64,000 nt of DNA from Kiritimatiellia bacterium. Its GTDB lineage: Bacteria > Verrucomicrobiota > Kiritimatiellia > RFP12 > UBA1067. Under the pieces are notes generated by a model. It was given only the letters and a program-made list of their open reading frames with translations. It was not told the DNA's origin and ran no database searches. Positions 36,194 through 45,580 of this stretch are shown one piece after another. Location: assembly GCA_017514235.1 (NCBI GenBank), contig JAFWKK010000003.1, forward strand, positions 1 to 64,000, written 5' to 3'. The first letter of the stretch is position 1. The number at the start of each line of letters is the position of its first letter. The position numbers and the translations under genes are program-made.

Positions 36194-38986
36194 TCACTCG
36201 CCCAGCTCCATGAGCTGCCGTTCCCAGCCATCGTGCCCGCCCGTGCCGCCTATGCAGAGCGCCCATACCGTCCCATGCGGGTCGTATGCCGCTCCGGGCG
36301 CAAGGCGCCAGAAGCCGTCGGGCGAGCCTGGCGGGGTTTCGCCCAATGGCTCGAAACTCGCGTCGGGATGCTGGTTGCGCCCGTCGTTGGTGAGGAAGTA
36401 TCTGAACATCGTGCAGGCTGGCGACGTCGTCATGCCGCCCCACCATGCGCCGTCGGCCGCACGCACCCATACGTCGCGCTTCGGGGCCTTCCAGAGGCCC
36501 GGAACGCCCTTCTTCTTGTCCGTCACCTTGTCCTTTGCGTACGGAGCGTACTGGCGCAGGTAAAACGCCCTTACGTCCAAAGGCTCGGTGCCTATGTTGA
36601 CGACTCTCGAGAGGTTGGCGATGAAATACGGCTTGCCGGGATGGACGGCGATGCTCTGCTCAAGCGCGAAGCACTGCCGCCCGCCATCGCCGCGGTACTC
36701 GCCGGAGACCTTCAGCATGCCCCACCCTTTCTTCTCGGAGAACACAACGCCTGTCACTTTCGCCATGTCGTACCAGCGCAGGCCGCCGTCTTGGCAGTTG
36801 ACCATCGCGTTGTAGCTGCCGAGCTCGGTTCCGTTAAGCGCCACTCGCGAGAAGACTCGTCCGCCTCCTATGCGCCCGGAGAGGACAAGCCCCGTGCGCG
36901 TCGTCAGCGTGTAGGCATCGCCGTCGCGCGCGAACGTCAAGCCGCTGGGCGAAGACGGCTTGGGCAGGGAGGCGGCGAACGCGCCCGCTTTCTGCCCCGA
37001 AGCCGCCGACGCAGGGCGTTCAGCAGGCAATGAGGCGCGCCGCCAACGGCCGACGTCCTTCTGCAACGACTTGAACATCGCCGTGATTTCGGGATATGCT
37101 TCACCCTGAAGATTGATCAGTCCGTAGTTGGAGTCCTCCGGGAAGGCGTCGCTGATGCCCTCCTCCGGCTCGTCCACCCACATGAAATAGTCGTAGCCAA
37201 CGAGGCTCGGCGTGGCGAGCATTGTTTTCGCGAACAGCTCCGTCGCGGCCGTGCGCTCCCTCTGGGTGCGGAAGCGCTGGCCCGCGCCGCCCGTGCAGGG
37301 CAGCCCGCTGTCTAGCGCGGGGAAGCTCCACTCGGTGATGAGCATCGGACGTTTCACTACTGCGTAGCGCTCGGCGAAGACGTCCGCCACGCGCTTTGCC
37401 ATCGCGCCGCTGTCGAGGAACACAACGTTGCGGTCGATGTCCGCCCACGGATAGATGTTGAACGTCACGAGGTCGCAGTATTTCCCGGCGACCTCCCACA
37501 CGACGTCGTGCGCGCCCCATATGCCGGCGAAGCGAGCGCCCATCACGAGGTGGTTCGGGTCATGGCGGCGGATGGCGGTCGACGCGCAGCTGAAGTAGCG
37601 TTCGGCGGCCATGCGGAGGAAGTCGAGCTTCACCCCGGAGGAAGGCTTGCCTGTCACGCCGCGCTCCCTCAGGAACGCGCGGAGAGCGACTTTGGCGGAG
37701 TGCGACTCGGGCTTTGCCATCACGGCGTCGAAGAGGCCCGTGTCGCACGCACCGCGTCCCCACCAGGCGAGTTCGTTGTCGATGAAGTACCCGAAGAGCC
37801 AGGGGTCGTCCTTGTTCGGCGCGCATCTCTGCCGGGCGACGTAGTCGCAATAGTCGGGGAAAAGCGGGTTGAACACGTTCGGGAAGGCACTGCACGGACG
37901 GTGCTCGTTCGGGCATATCCAGAAGGAGTCGTCGCTCCCTTCCCAGCAGAGCGAGTCGCCAATCGAGAGGAACCGGGTGTGGACGAGCCCGCGGTGCTCT
38001 AGCGCCGGGTCGCAGCCGGCGCCAAGAAGGTTGAAGCCCCATTCCTTAAGCCGCCGGAGCGTGTCTACCTCCCAGTCGCGCTTGTCGAGGAACTTCTTCT
38101 TGTTGACCTCGAGATGCACGCTCCTCTTCGTGCGCTGGCTCCAATGTCCATTGTATCGCACGTGGTCCACGCCCATCAGAACCATGCCGCGGCCGAGCGG
38201 GTCTATCGCCCACCAGCGTCCGTCATGACGCTGCACCACGCGGAAGAATCCCGTGGCCTTCTCCACAACATCTGGCACGAAGCTATCGGACGCATACGGC
38301 GGCAGGGCCTTCTCTTCGCGCTGACGCGGGTCGCTCCATGTGGCATCGAGCGCGGCGAAGCGTCCGCGGAAGCCCCCGTTCGCGTGGAGCGCCGGGCGGC
38401 CGCACGTAACGGCGGCGACAGTGCCGTCCGACGCCGGCGCAGGAAACGCAAAGCGTCTGGCGAAGACCAAGCGCCCGGTTCCATCGCGCACTTCGCCCTG
38501 AATGCCCTTGCCGTCCGTCGCGAGGGCGAAGGCGTAAGTCTGTCCGTAGCTCCACGAGCCGTGCTGTTCGGAACGCTCAATCTTCAGGCTATCGCTGGCC
38601 TGCGCAAGCCATATGCCGTCGCGCGATTCGCAGAGTTCGAAGAACCGCGCGCCAGGCTTTCCGTCGGCGTTCGGCGGCGCCTGCACGAGGGCAAGGTGCC
38701 AGTAGTCGCGGCTGTTGTCGACAAGCGCCACTCCGAGCGTGGCCCATCCGTTGGTCCCGGCAATGGCGGGCGTGAGCGAGGCGGAGACCTTGACCTTCCC
38801 GGCGCGCGACGCACCGAGATACGTGGCGAACCCGCCCAGGGATGAGCACTCCGCTGCGCCGTCGCGAAACGACCAGGCTATGGGGCTCGCATTCCATTTT
38901 TCGGCGGATGCCGACAGCTGTGCCGAGCAGGCAGACGCGCACACAAGCAGCCAGACGGCAAACGCCATCGCCTGATTCGCTCTCAT
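36194..38986 (-). CDS. Secreted glycoside hydrolase, GH50/agarase-like (clan A type)
   Basis: The ATG at 38986 has GAGG upstream and a signal peptide (MRANQAMAFAVWLLVCASACSA). The 930-residue protein has an N-terminal beta domain, then FRVVQRHDGRWWAIDPLGRG leading into a TIM barrel. The acid/base glutamate fits WLFGYFIDNELAWWG and the nucleophile PMLITEWSFPALDSG. A C-terminal beta domain follows a linker near residue 640. The opening and barrel motifs resemble GH50 beta-agarases, but other clan A families are possible. It sits between etfB and etfA, all on one strand, and looks like an insertion into that operon. Confidence 0.75.
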   Translation of the reverse strand: MRANQAMAFAVWLLVCASACSAQLSASAEKWNASPIAWSFRDGAAECSSLGGFATYLGASRAGKVKVSASLTPAIAGTNGWATLGVALVDNSRDYWHLALVQAPPNADGKPGARFFELCESRDGIWLAQASDSLKIERSEQHGSWSYGQTYAFALATDGKGIQGEVRDGTGRLVFARRFAFPAPASDGTVAAVTCGRPALHANGGFRGRFAALDATWSDPRQREEKALPPYASDSFVPDVVEKATGFFRVVQRHDGRWWAIDPLGRGMVLMGVDHVRYNGHWSQRTKRSVHLEVNKKKFLDKRDWEVDTLRRLKEWGFNLLGAGCDPALEHRGLVHTRFLSIGDSLCWEGSDDSFWICPNEHRPCSAFPNVFNPLFPDYCDYVARQRCAPNKDDPWLFGYFIDNELAWWGRGACDTGLFDAVMAKPESHSAKVALRAFLRERGVTGKPSSGVKLDFLRMAAERYFSCASTAIRRHDPNHLVMGARFAGIWGAHDVVWEVAGKYCDLVTFNIYPWADIDRNVVFLDSGAMAKRVADVFAERYAVVKRPMLITEWSFPALDSGLPCTGGAGQRFRTQRERTAATELFAKTMLATPSLVGYDYFMWVDEPEEGISDAFPEDSNYGLINLQGEAYPEITAMFKSLQKDVGRWRRASLPAERPASAASGQKAGAFAASLPKPSSPSGLTFARDGDAYTLTTRTGLVLSGRIGGGRVFSRVALNGTELGSYNAMVNCQDGGLRWYDMAKVTGVVFSEKKGWGMLKVSGEYRGDGGRQCFALEQSIAVHPGKPYFIANLSRVVNIGTEPLDVRAFYLRQYAPYAKDKVTDKKKGVPGLWKAPKRDVWVRAADGAWWGGMTTSPACTMFRYFLTNDGRNQHPDASFEPLGETPPGSPDGFWRLAPGAAYDPHGTVWALCIGGTGGHDGWERQLMELGE

Positions 38987-39019
38987 TGCTGTCCTCTCTG
39001 ACCGCATTCCCGCCAGATT

Positions 39020-39817
39020 CTACTGAAGGAACTTCCTGTCATCCAGCAGATCAGCGAGCTGCACCGCCTTCGCGGAGTCGTCGCCCTCGATGAGCACGTG
39101 CTCGACATGCGCCTCCGGCGGAAATATGCGCTTAACCTGCGTCGGCGAGCCGTTGAGCCCGTAGTGCTTCGGGTCGGCGTCGTCCAGGTCCTTCAGCCCC
39201 AGCCACACTATCTCGCGGTCCGCAGTCGCCTTCATGAGCCTGTAGGACGGCAGGCGCGGCTCGAATATGCCCTTCTCGACCGTCATCAGGCACGGATACG
39301 GAATCCGCTCGGCCAGCGTACAGTCGGGGAGGTCCACCGTTACAGAGATGGATTCGCTCGCTACGGCATCTACGGATTTCACGTTGACGACATGCGGAAT
39401 CCCAAGCCACTCGGCCATCTCCGCGCCGACCTGGGCCGTGTCGCCGTCCGTCGTCTGCTTGCCGCAGACGATGAGGTCGTACGGGCCCGTCTTCTTTACG
39501 CCCTGCGCAAGCGTGAAACTCGTCATGAGGACGTCCGCCCCGCCGAAGGCGCGGTCCGAAAGGATGACGCCACGGTCCACTCCCATCATGAACGCCTCGC
39601 GCATGATGCGCTCGCACTGCGGCGGACCCATCGTGAGGGCGGTCACCTCGGCGTCGGAACCGGCCGCCTCCCTGATCCTCAGCGCAGTCTCAAGCGCATA
39701 AAGGTCAAAGGGGTTCATCTTCGCGGGCACGCCGTCGCGCTTGAGCGTTCCGGTCGTCTCGTCAATCTCTACCTGTGTGGTGCCAGGCACCTGTTTTATG
39801 CAGACAAGTATTTTCAT
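39020..39817 (-). CDS. etfB: Electron-transfer flavoprotein beta subunit
   Basis: The 265-residue protein opens MKILVCIKQVPGTTQVEIDE and carries the conserved NPFDLYALETALRIRE segment and VVNVKSVDAVASESISVTVD. It pairs with EtfA, which lies 2.9 kb further on the same strand. Together with the dehydrogenase gene they would form an Etf/lactate-dehydrogenase system. The gene starts 11 bases after the rpe stop codon. Confidence 0.94.
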   Translation of the reverse strand: MKILVCIKQVPGTTQVEIDETTGTLKRDGVPAKMNPFDLYALETALRIREAAGSDAEVTALTMGPPQCERIMREAFMMGVDRGVILSDRAFGGADVLMTSFTLAQGVKKTGPYDLIVCGKQTTDGDTAQVGAEMAEWLGIPHVVNVKSVDAVASESISVTVDLPDCTLAERIPYPCLMTVEKGIFEPRLPSYRLMKATADREIVWLGLKDLDDADPKHYGLNGSPTQVKRIFPPEAHVEHVLIEGDDSAKAVQLADLLDDRKFLQ

Positions 39818-39828
39818 CGGATGTGTCG

Positions 39829-40491
39829 CTAGTTTGCAACGGCATTATGCAGGCGCAGGCGCATGTCCTCTACGGCGGAGCGCATGTCGGCCTGCTTGAA
39901 GAGATACGACCCGGCGACGAACATGTTAGCTCCGGCCTTTGCAGCAAGAACGGCGGTGTCTGCGTTGACGCCACCGTCGACCATGATGTCGAGCAAGGGA
40001 CGGGCCTTGCGCAGCGCGGCGATCTTAGGCAGGCAATCCTCGATGAAAGACTGTCCTCCGTAGCCGGGGTGAACCGTCATGGCAAGCACCTCGTCCACTT
40101 CATCCAGATACGGCGCGACGCGCTCGAACGGCGTCTCGGGATTGAACACAAGCGCGTTCCTTGAGCCCAGTCCGCGAATGCGACGCAACTCGCGGTGAAC
40201 GTCACAGTCGGCCTCGACATGTATCTGGATCGTCTGCGCCCCGGCCTTTGCGAACGTCTCCAGGTACAAGTCGGGGCGCGACATCATCAGGTGAACGTTG
40301 CGGAAGAAGCCTGGCGCAATCTTTCGGGCTAGCGCGACGACGTCAGGGCCGAACGAGAGGTTTGGCACGAAGTGAGCGTCCATTATGTCGATATGCAACG
40401 CTTCCGCGCCCGACGCCTCCGCGCGCAGGATCTCCTCGCCCAGCCGCCCGAAGTCGGCGGCAAGCAGCGACGGCAGGATTTGCATCTTCAT
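39829..40491 (-). CDS. rpe: Ribulose-phosphate 3-epimerase
   Basis: Rpe interconverts ribulose-5-phosphate and xylulose-5-phosphate. The ATG at 40491 gives 220 residues; the frame runs open beyond it. Signatures are ILPSLLAADFGRLGEE, ALHIDIMDAHFVPNLSFGP, the VHPGYGGQSF loop, and MVDGGVNADTA with its catalytic aspartate. An extended -10 lies only nine bases upstream of the ATG, so translation may begin at or close to the 5' end of the mRNA. Confidence 0.97.
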   Translation of the reverse strand: MKMQILPSLLAADFGRLGEEILRAEASGAEALHIDIMDAHFVPNLSFGPDVVALARKIAPGFFRNVHLMMSRPDLYLETFAKAGAQTIQIHVEADCDVHRELRRIRGLGSRNALVFNPETPFERVAPYLDEVDEVLAMTVHPGYGGQSFIEDCLPKIAALRKARPLLDIMVDGGVNADTAVLAAKAGANMFVAGSYLFKQADMRSAVEDMRLRLHNAVAN

Positions 40492-40500
40492 GTCATGAGA

Positions 40501-40509
40501 ATTATACCA
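40501..40509 (-). promoter_or_regulatory. Extended -10 promoter of rpe
   Basis: On the minus strand TGGTATAAT ends nine bases before the rpe ATG, which predicts an essentially leaderless transcript. Confidence 0.6.
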
Positions 40510-40547
40510 AACCCCACAGAGCCCCCGCAACTGCCCGCGGGCTATTG

Positions 40548-42932
40548 TCAGCGCGTGACTTCGTAGAGAAAAGTCGCGTTCTCCGGGTCGGCGGCGACGT
40601 CGGCCGTGAAGCGGAGCCGACCCCTGGCGATGCGGCAAGGCACTTCGCGCACGCGCTCGCCTGACGTGTCGAGCGCATAGACGCGGAAATCGCCCTGCCC
40701 GAGCGCCAGCGCCAGCCTGGCGACACCGGCTCGCACGAGGTGCGGCGGCTTCCCCCAGCGGAGAAGCATCGTCCTCGATTCGTCCTCATAGGTGTCGCCG
40801 TCGTTGGCCAGGTCGGTCAGGTGCGCGACAAGCATGCGGCACGACGACGAGAGCGGCATCCCGTCCAGCGAAGTCGCCCACACGGCCACAGGCCCATTGT
40901 CGCAAAGCGCCGCAACAGCACCAGCCATGATCCGGCCGTCCTCGGCAAAGCCTCCGGACGTCCGCGCCGTACTGACGGAGAACGCGCCCGTCTCTCGGTT
41001 GGCAACAGCCGCTTCGCCGCCGCCCGCCGCCAGGTCGCCGCGCAGGAAAAGGCACATGGCCACGCGCTCGTCGACCCGCGCAAGCGCATCGCCGGACATG
41101 GCGAACAGTCCGGACCTCACTTGGTCGATGTGCGCCATCTCCCACTGGCTTCCGCCCCAGTCAAAGCGCCACATCCCGGCCCAGTCCTCGCGCGCCGCCT
41201 GCGCGCCGGCGACGAGACCCGCCATGTGCCGGTACTCGCTCGGGCCCACGAAGTTGTATTCTGTCGTGACGAACGGCTTGCCGTTCACTGCGACACGCGA
41301 GCAGAGATCCAAGACATCCGCGCCATGTACCCTGATCGGATTCGTGTTCATGCTCTTCACGGGCGTGCGCCAGGCGTCGCCAGGCCATGTCGGATGATCC
41401 CAGTAGCAGTGCTCGTCGACATAGTCGTAGTGCCTCTTACGCACGGCACGGAACGGCTCTCGCTCAAACCCTGAGCTCATGTCGGAGACGAGCGCCTTCA
41501 CGCCAAGTTCGTCCTTTAGGAACGTGCGCATGCGCACAGCGAAACGTTCTTCAAGCGTTGCGACGAATTTCGCAAATGCATCCATCTCGGGGGTCTTGTT
41601 CCAGGGCTTCCCGGACGGGATCTCGGCCATTTCGCAACCCGTCTCCGTCGCCCACTTTTTCCATGCCGCCGCATATTCCGGATATTTGCGAAGCGCTTCC
41701 GCGCCGTCCATGCCGACGTGTCCCTCGTTCACGAACGCAAGGAGCGCGAGCGTCGGGTCGTCGGCCCAGCGAAGGCCGGTGTACGGATTCACGTGCGCCA
41801 TCCACTGGCGCGCGAAGGCACAGAGATTGGAAAACGCGCCTTCGCTTACGAGCGTCAGCGCCTTGTATTCATCCATGCCAAGGAATCCGTCCTCATCCTG
41901 TCCTATCGAGCGGCGCGGCACCTTGCGCGAAACGAAGAGGTCGGTCGTCACATGTACGCCGGCCTTGCCGCACTCCGCAAGAAACGCGTCCATCCTGTCG
42001 ATCTGCCCGGGATTGATCTTGGTTCCGTCAGCAGAGCCTTCCACCATGCCGTTGTCGTGATGATGGAACCTGAGCGCATTGTATCCGCGGCGACGGAGCT
42101 GGCGGACGAACGCCGCGGCGACTTCCCTCTTCGCGAAATTGGCGTTGTTGCAGACATTAACGCCGTAGAAGCGACGCACGACTCCCGGCGAATCCTCGAA
42201 CTCGAAATGGCGGCCGCGCGCGACAACGCGACGGCATGGCGCGACTGTCGGCACGACAGTCGCGAAATCCAGTGCGCTTCCCTCCTTTATTTCGCACTTG
42301 ACCTTCAGGGGAATCCACTTATCCCCGCGCACGATCTTGAACGGCTTGCAGGCAGAGACAGACACCGGGCCGCCCGCGTCAAGGGCGACTGTCACAATGT
42401 CATGGTCGCAGTAAAAGCGGAACATGAACTCGCCCATGTCCCATTCGCGCCCATCCATCGCGTGCAACCGCACCTCCTCGCCGAAGTCCAGCCGAAACGA
42501 GCGTCCGAGTTCGTCCTTGAAGCGGAACGTCTGCGCCACATGTCCCGCGATATGAATGTTCTTGCCCTTCTTATGCTCTTTAGGGATGGCATCGGTCTCC
42601 GCGCCAGCCATGCATTGCCCGCCAGCCCAGCGCTCCGCATCGAGCGTGAGAACGATTGCATTCTTCTCGCCTTCGCCTCGCGTCGGAAACGTCCACTTCA
42701 AACGCGGACAGGAAGAATCGCTCGGATCGGCCTCCACTTTCGCCACGTATCGCTTGAACGAATCGTCCGCCCTGCGTTGCATCGGCTGGAACTTCGCGTC
42801 ACCGGCAGGAAACAGCACATTGCCGCCCTCTTCGGTCTGTAGAGTCCACGGTTCGGCGGCATGCAAGACGGAGCGCGGCAGAAAGACTCCTGCGGCAAGC
42901 ACGACGAACGGCAGGCACGAGACAATGGACAT
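40548..42932 (-). CDS. Secreted glycoside hydrolase of clan GH-A type
   Basis: The ATG at 42932 has AGGGG eight bases upstream; a GTG at 42941 overlaps the preceding stop (GTGA) and is the alternative start. The 794-residue protein has a signal peptide, an N-terminal beta domain, then a TIM barrel entered at FYGVNVCNNANFAKREVA. The likely acid/base is the glutamate in LLAFVNEGHVG and the nucleophile the one in PFVTTEYNFVG. The extended HHHDNGMV loop resembles GH5/GH-A enzymes. A C-terminal beta-rich region ends in ATFLYEVTR. The substrate is not predictable. It follows the truncated phosphoesterase on the same transcript. Confidence 0.75.
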   Translation of the reverse strand: MSIVSCLPFVVLAAGVFLPRSVLHAAEPWTLQTEEGGNVLFPAGDAKFQPMQRRADDSFKRYVAKVEADPSDSSCPRLKWTFPTRGEGEKNAIVLTLDAERWAGGQCMAGAETDAIPKEHKKGKNIHIAGHVAQTFRFKDELGRSFRLDFGEEVRLHAMDGREWDMGEFMFRFYCDHDIVTVALDAGGPVSVSACKPFKIVRGDKWIPLKVKCEIKEGSALDFATVVPTVAPCRRVVARGRHFEFEDSPGVVRRFYGVNVCNNANFAKREVAAAFVRQLRRRGYNALRFHHHDNGMVEGSADGTKINPGQIDRMDAFLAECGKAGVHVTTDLFVSRKVPRRSIGQDEDGFLGMDEYKALTLVSEGAFSNLCAFARQWMAHVNPYTGLRWADDPTLALLAFVNEGHVGMDGAEALRKYPEYAAAWKKWATETGCEMAEIPSGKPWNKTPEMDAFAKFVATLEERFAVRMRTFLKDELGVKALVSDMSSGFEREPFRAVRKRHYDYVDEHCYWDHPTWPGDAWRTPVKSMNTNPIRVHGADVLDLCSRVAVNGKPFVTTEYNFVGPSEYRHMAGLVAGAQAAREDWAGMWRFDWGGSQWEMAHIDQVRSGLFAMSGDALARVDERVAMCLFLRGDLAAGGGEAAVANRETGAFSVSTARTSGGFAEDGRIMAGAVAALCDNGPVAVWATSLDGMPLSSSCRMLVAHLTDLANDGDTYEDESRTMLLRWGKPPHLVRAGVARLALALGQGDFRVYALDTSGERVREVPCRIARGRLRFTADVAADPENATFLYEVTR

Positions 42933-42937
42933 ATGCG

Positions 42938-43342
42938 TCACCCCTTGTAGAAGTTCCCCGGCTTGTCGTACCAGAACGTCACCCTGCGCCCGTCGTGCAT
43001 CCTGACGCGCTCCTGCCAGTTCTTCGGGCGCGGCCTATCGGCCCAGCGCCGGTTGAAGTAGAAGTCAGTCTGGCGGAACGTCAGCTCGGCGCGGTCGTCG
43101 AACGTCCTGAAGAGCGCATAGCCGATGTCGCCCCAGTATCCGCCGGAGGGAAGCGTCGCCGTCTGCACCGTCTGCGAGTTCGAGTAGCCGTCGTGCAGAA
43201 AGCCCTCGGCTATGGCGTGGTCGTGTCCGAATATGTAGCCGAAGACCGTCGGCGCCGTCACGATCTCCTTCACGATGCCGACCTCGCGCGCATCGTGGTG
43301 TGCGCCGATGCCCGCAATGAACTCTCTACGCGTAACGCCCAT
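42938..43342 (-). pseudogene. Truncated Tat-secreted metallophosphoesterase (N-terminus joined to C-terminal part)
   Basis: The frame encodes 134 residues: a Tat-like leader (MGVTRREFIAGIGA), then directly the C-terminal part of a calcineurin-like phosphoesterase (VFGYIFGHDHAIAEGFL, GGYWGDIGYALFRTFDDR). The usual front half, with the metal-binding DxH, GD and GNH motifs, is absent, although the frame stays open. A full enzyme of this type is about 300 residues or more. An in-frame internal deletion is the simplest explanation. The product is probably inactive, but it could also be a new short secreted protein. Confidence 0.65.
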
Positions 43343-43344
43343 GG

Positions 43345-45564
43345 TTACCTGATGATTATAGCCAATCCCTTCGGCGGAGGAAGGACGGTGAACTTGTGCC
43401 AGTCGATGTTCGCCCAGTCTCCACCCGACTGAGACTCCCACGAAAGGCGATTCCAGCCTGCGACGAGCACACCCTGAGAAACCTTGACTTCTGTCGTCGT
43501 CCCGCCCTTCAACTTGTAGTCGCCAATCTTTTCGCCGTTTGCGTAGAACGCAAAGTCCTTTTCGCTTCCGCCCGTGTTCTGCGACCTCGTCGCAAAGACG
43601 CCGCGGCACTTGCCGACCAAATCAGCAGGCACGTAGAAGTCGAAATGCGTTTCGTTGCCCGTGCCGCTTAGCAGTCCTCGATGGTGAATCTCGTCCGCGC
43701 CACAGGCCGGGTTGAAACGGTAGTTGTCGGGGTTGTCCGTGACGGCATTCTGATAGGAGAAAGAAGCGATGGACGCTCCAAACTGCCACGAACCGCCCAT
43801 TGTCACGGCATCGAGCACCAACGACTCGCCATCGGTACGCGTGAGTACGAGCGTGTTCCCGCCGGAGACGATTTTGCTCTCCGGCACATAGAGAAGCGCC
43901 ACATTGCCAGGCTTGACGGACACAACGCCCAGCACCTCGTCGTTCAGCGCAACGGACAACTTGCCCGATGTTGACGCCGCCGCCATCGGCACACGCAGAT
44001 ATTGCGGCTTGCCACCCCAGAGAGCAGGGCAGTTGAACGTGACCGTCGCGCTCGGATTCGCGGCCGTAAGCGTAGGGTTCAAGTTCTCCCAGTCGCCGTC
44101 CGTCGCAACGCTGGTCTTGCTCGGTGTCGCCGCGAACTCGTTTATACCATTTCCCTCTATTCCGACCTGCACAAGGTTCGGGCGGCTCGTACCGCCAGCC
44201 ATCGCTTCGCGAATCTCGTCATCGCTAAGCGTCCTGTCCCAGAACGCAATCTGGTGGAACGCGCCCTCAAATGCCTTGTTTGCCATATCGGCGTTGTAAA
44301 CGCCGTTCGTGAACGTGGCGCTGTAGGCGTCTTTGGTTGAAGCGAGTTGTACGCGGCAACCAGCGGAGATCGTCGGCAGTCCTTTTGTCATCGGGTAGGT
44401 TTTGCTAATCTTTGCGAGTTTATTCGTCGGCGCTTCGTCGGTGCCGTCATTCCAGCAGAACCACATGGAAAGCGTCTGACCGTTTACGGCAAGTGCGCAA
44501 TCGACCCAACGGCCGCTCTTAATCTTGATATCCGTGTAGTTCTCCTGTGTGGTCGTAACGAATGTACGAGGGCAGGCATAGTCCGCAAGCGCAACGGGCG
44601 TATTCAACAACAATGCGACACCCGTCGCCTTGCCCGCAGTCGCATCCCACTGACTTCCGATGCCAATGACGTTGTTTGCATTTCCGGAAACCTGGTTGAC
44701 CTGATCGGAGCGAAACCGCAAAACACACGTCCAGTTCGAGCAGACTGTGCCGCTCGTCCAGTCGGACATCCAGTTTGTGAAGTGAAGGTCGCCGAACCGG
44801 CGAGCAGTCCAGTATGGCTGCGTGGTCTCCTTGCCGTCAATTGTCACGGTGGCGTCACCTGTTTTCGCCGCATACGATGGAACAACCATGCACGGCGTAG
44901 AGTCAAGCGTTACGCCGGCATACGGGCAATCGACCTTTTGATTTTTGTAATTCACCCGCCATCCCCACCAGCCATAATCGCCGCCATGCATCGACGACGA
45001 GGAGTCTGCAAGGTTCGGCAGATTCTTCATTTTTGTGACGCTTGAGCTGTCCGCCGTGCCGACGGCATTGCCGGCGGAGCCCTTGTACCAGACCTTCACG
45101 TCGTCGAAGACGCTGGAGCGCACCGCGCCATGCGCCGACGGAACGGAAAACGCGGTCGCCGCGACTAGCGCGCCCGTCGCAAGACCCTTGACTGTTCTTT
45201 TGTCCATGACTTGTTTCTCCTCTTGTTTTTTGAGTTCCGCAAGTTCTTCGCTGAAGATTTCCTCGAATGTCTCGTCCGCCGCGACCTCTTCGTCCGACTG
45301 CACCGGCTCTTCTCCGTCGCCGCCCTCGCCAGCGAACTTCACCGCCACCGTCGCCGCGAACGCGGCGAACGAGGCCGTCAGGGCGAGCGACACCGCGACC
45401 TTTAGCCAGCGCGGCATCATGCGGCGCGGCATGGCTGCAGCGCGAATGTGTACTGAAACTCGCTTGGCCATGCCGGGCGGTAGCGGACGCCTGTAGGACT
45501 CCGCCCTCATTGCCGCCGCAATAAGGCTGTCTTCTCTCTCCTCAAATGTCAGATCGTCATTCAT
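43345..45564 (-). CDS. Anti-sigma factor-like protein fused to a LamG-type surface protein
   Basis: The ATG at 45564 has AAGGA in front and starts a 739-residue frame 16 bases after the ECF sigma gene. Residues 1-50 are a cytoplasmic anti-sigma-like segment (EEREDSLIAAAMRAE), then comes one transmembrane helix at about 53-77 (LKVAVSLALTASFAAFAATV) and an acidic linker to 118. At residue 120 an in-frame ATG (45207) with GAGGAG upstream opens a second signal peptide (MDKRTVKGLATGALVAATAF). A LamG-like jelly roll (FDDVKVWYKG ... FHQIAFWDRTLSDDEIREAM) and further beta-rich domains follow. The tail is GLAIIIR. It may be one RsgI-like sensor or two fused genes. Confidence 0.75.
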   Translation of the reverse strand: MNDDLTFEEREDSLIAAAMRAESYRRPLPPGMAKRVSVHIRAAAMPRRMMPRWLKVAVSLALTASFAAFAATVAVKFAGEGGDGEEPVQSDEEVAADETFEEIFSEELAELKKQEEKQVMDKRTVKGLATGALVAATAFSVPSAHGAVRSSVFDDVKVWYKGSAGNAVGTADSSSVTKMKNLPNLADSSSSMHGGDYGWWGWRVNYKNQKVDCPYAGVTLDSTPCMVVPSYAAKTGDATVTIDGKETTQPYWTARRFGDLHFTNWMSDWTSGTVCSNWTCVLRFRSDQVNQVSGNANNVIGIGSQWDATAGKATGVALLLNTPVALADYACPRTFVTTTQENYTDIKIKSGRWVDCALAVNGQTLSMWFCWNDGTDEAPTNKLAKISKTYPMTKGLPTISAGCRVQLASTKDAYSATFTNGVYNADMANKAFEGAFHQIAFWDRTLSDDEIREAMAGGTSRPNLVQVGIEGNGINEFAATPSKTSVATDGDWENLNPTLTAANPSATVTFNCPALWGGKPQYLRVPMAAASTSGKLSVALNDEVLGVVSVKPGNVALLYVPESKIVSGGNTLVLTRTDGESLVLDAVTMGGSWQFGASIASFSYQNAVTDNPDNYRFNPACGADEIHHRGLLSGTGNETHFDFYVPADLVGKCRGVFATRSQNTGGSEKDFAFYANGEKIGDYKLKGGTTTEVKVSQGVLVAGWNRLSWESQSGGDWANIDWHKFTVLPPPKGLAIIIR

Positions 45565-45580
45565 CAAGTGTCCTTCCCTC

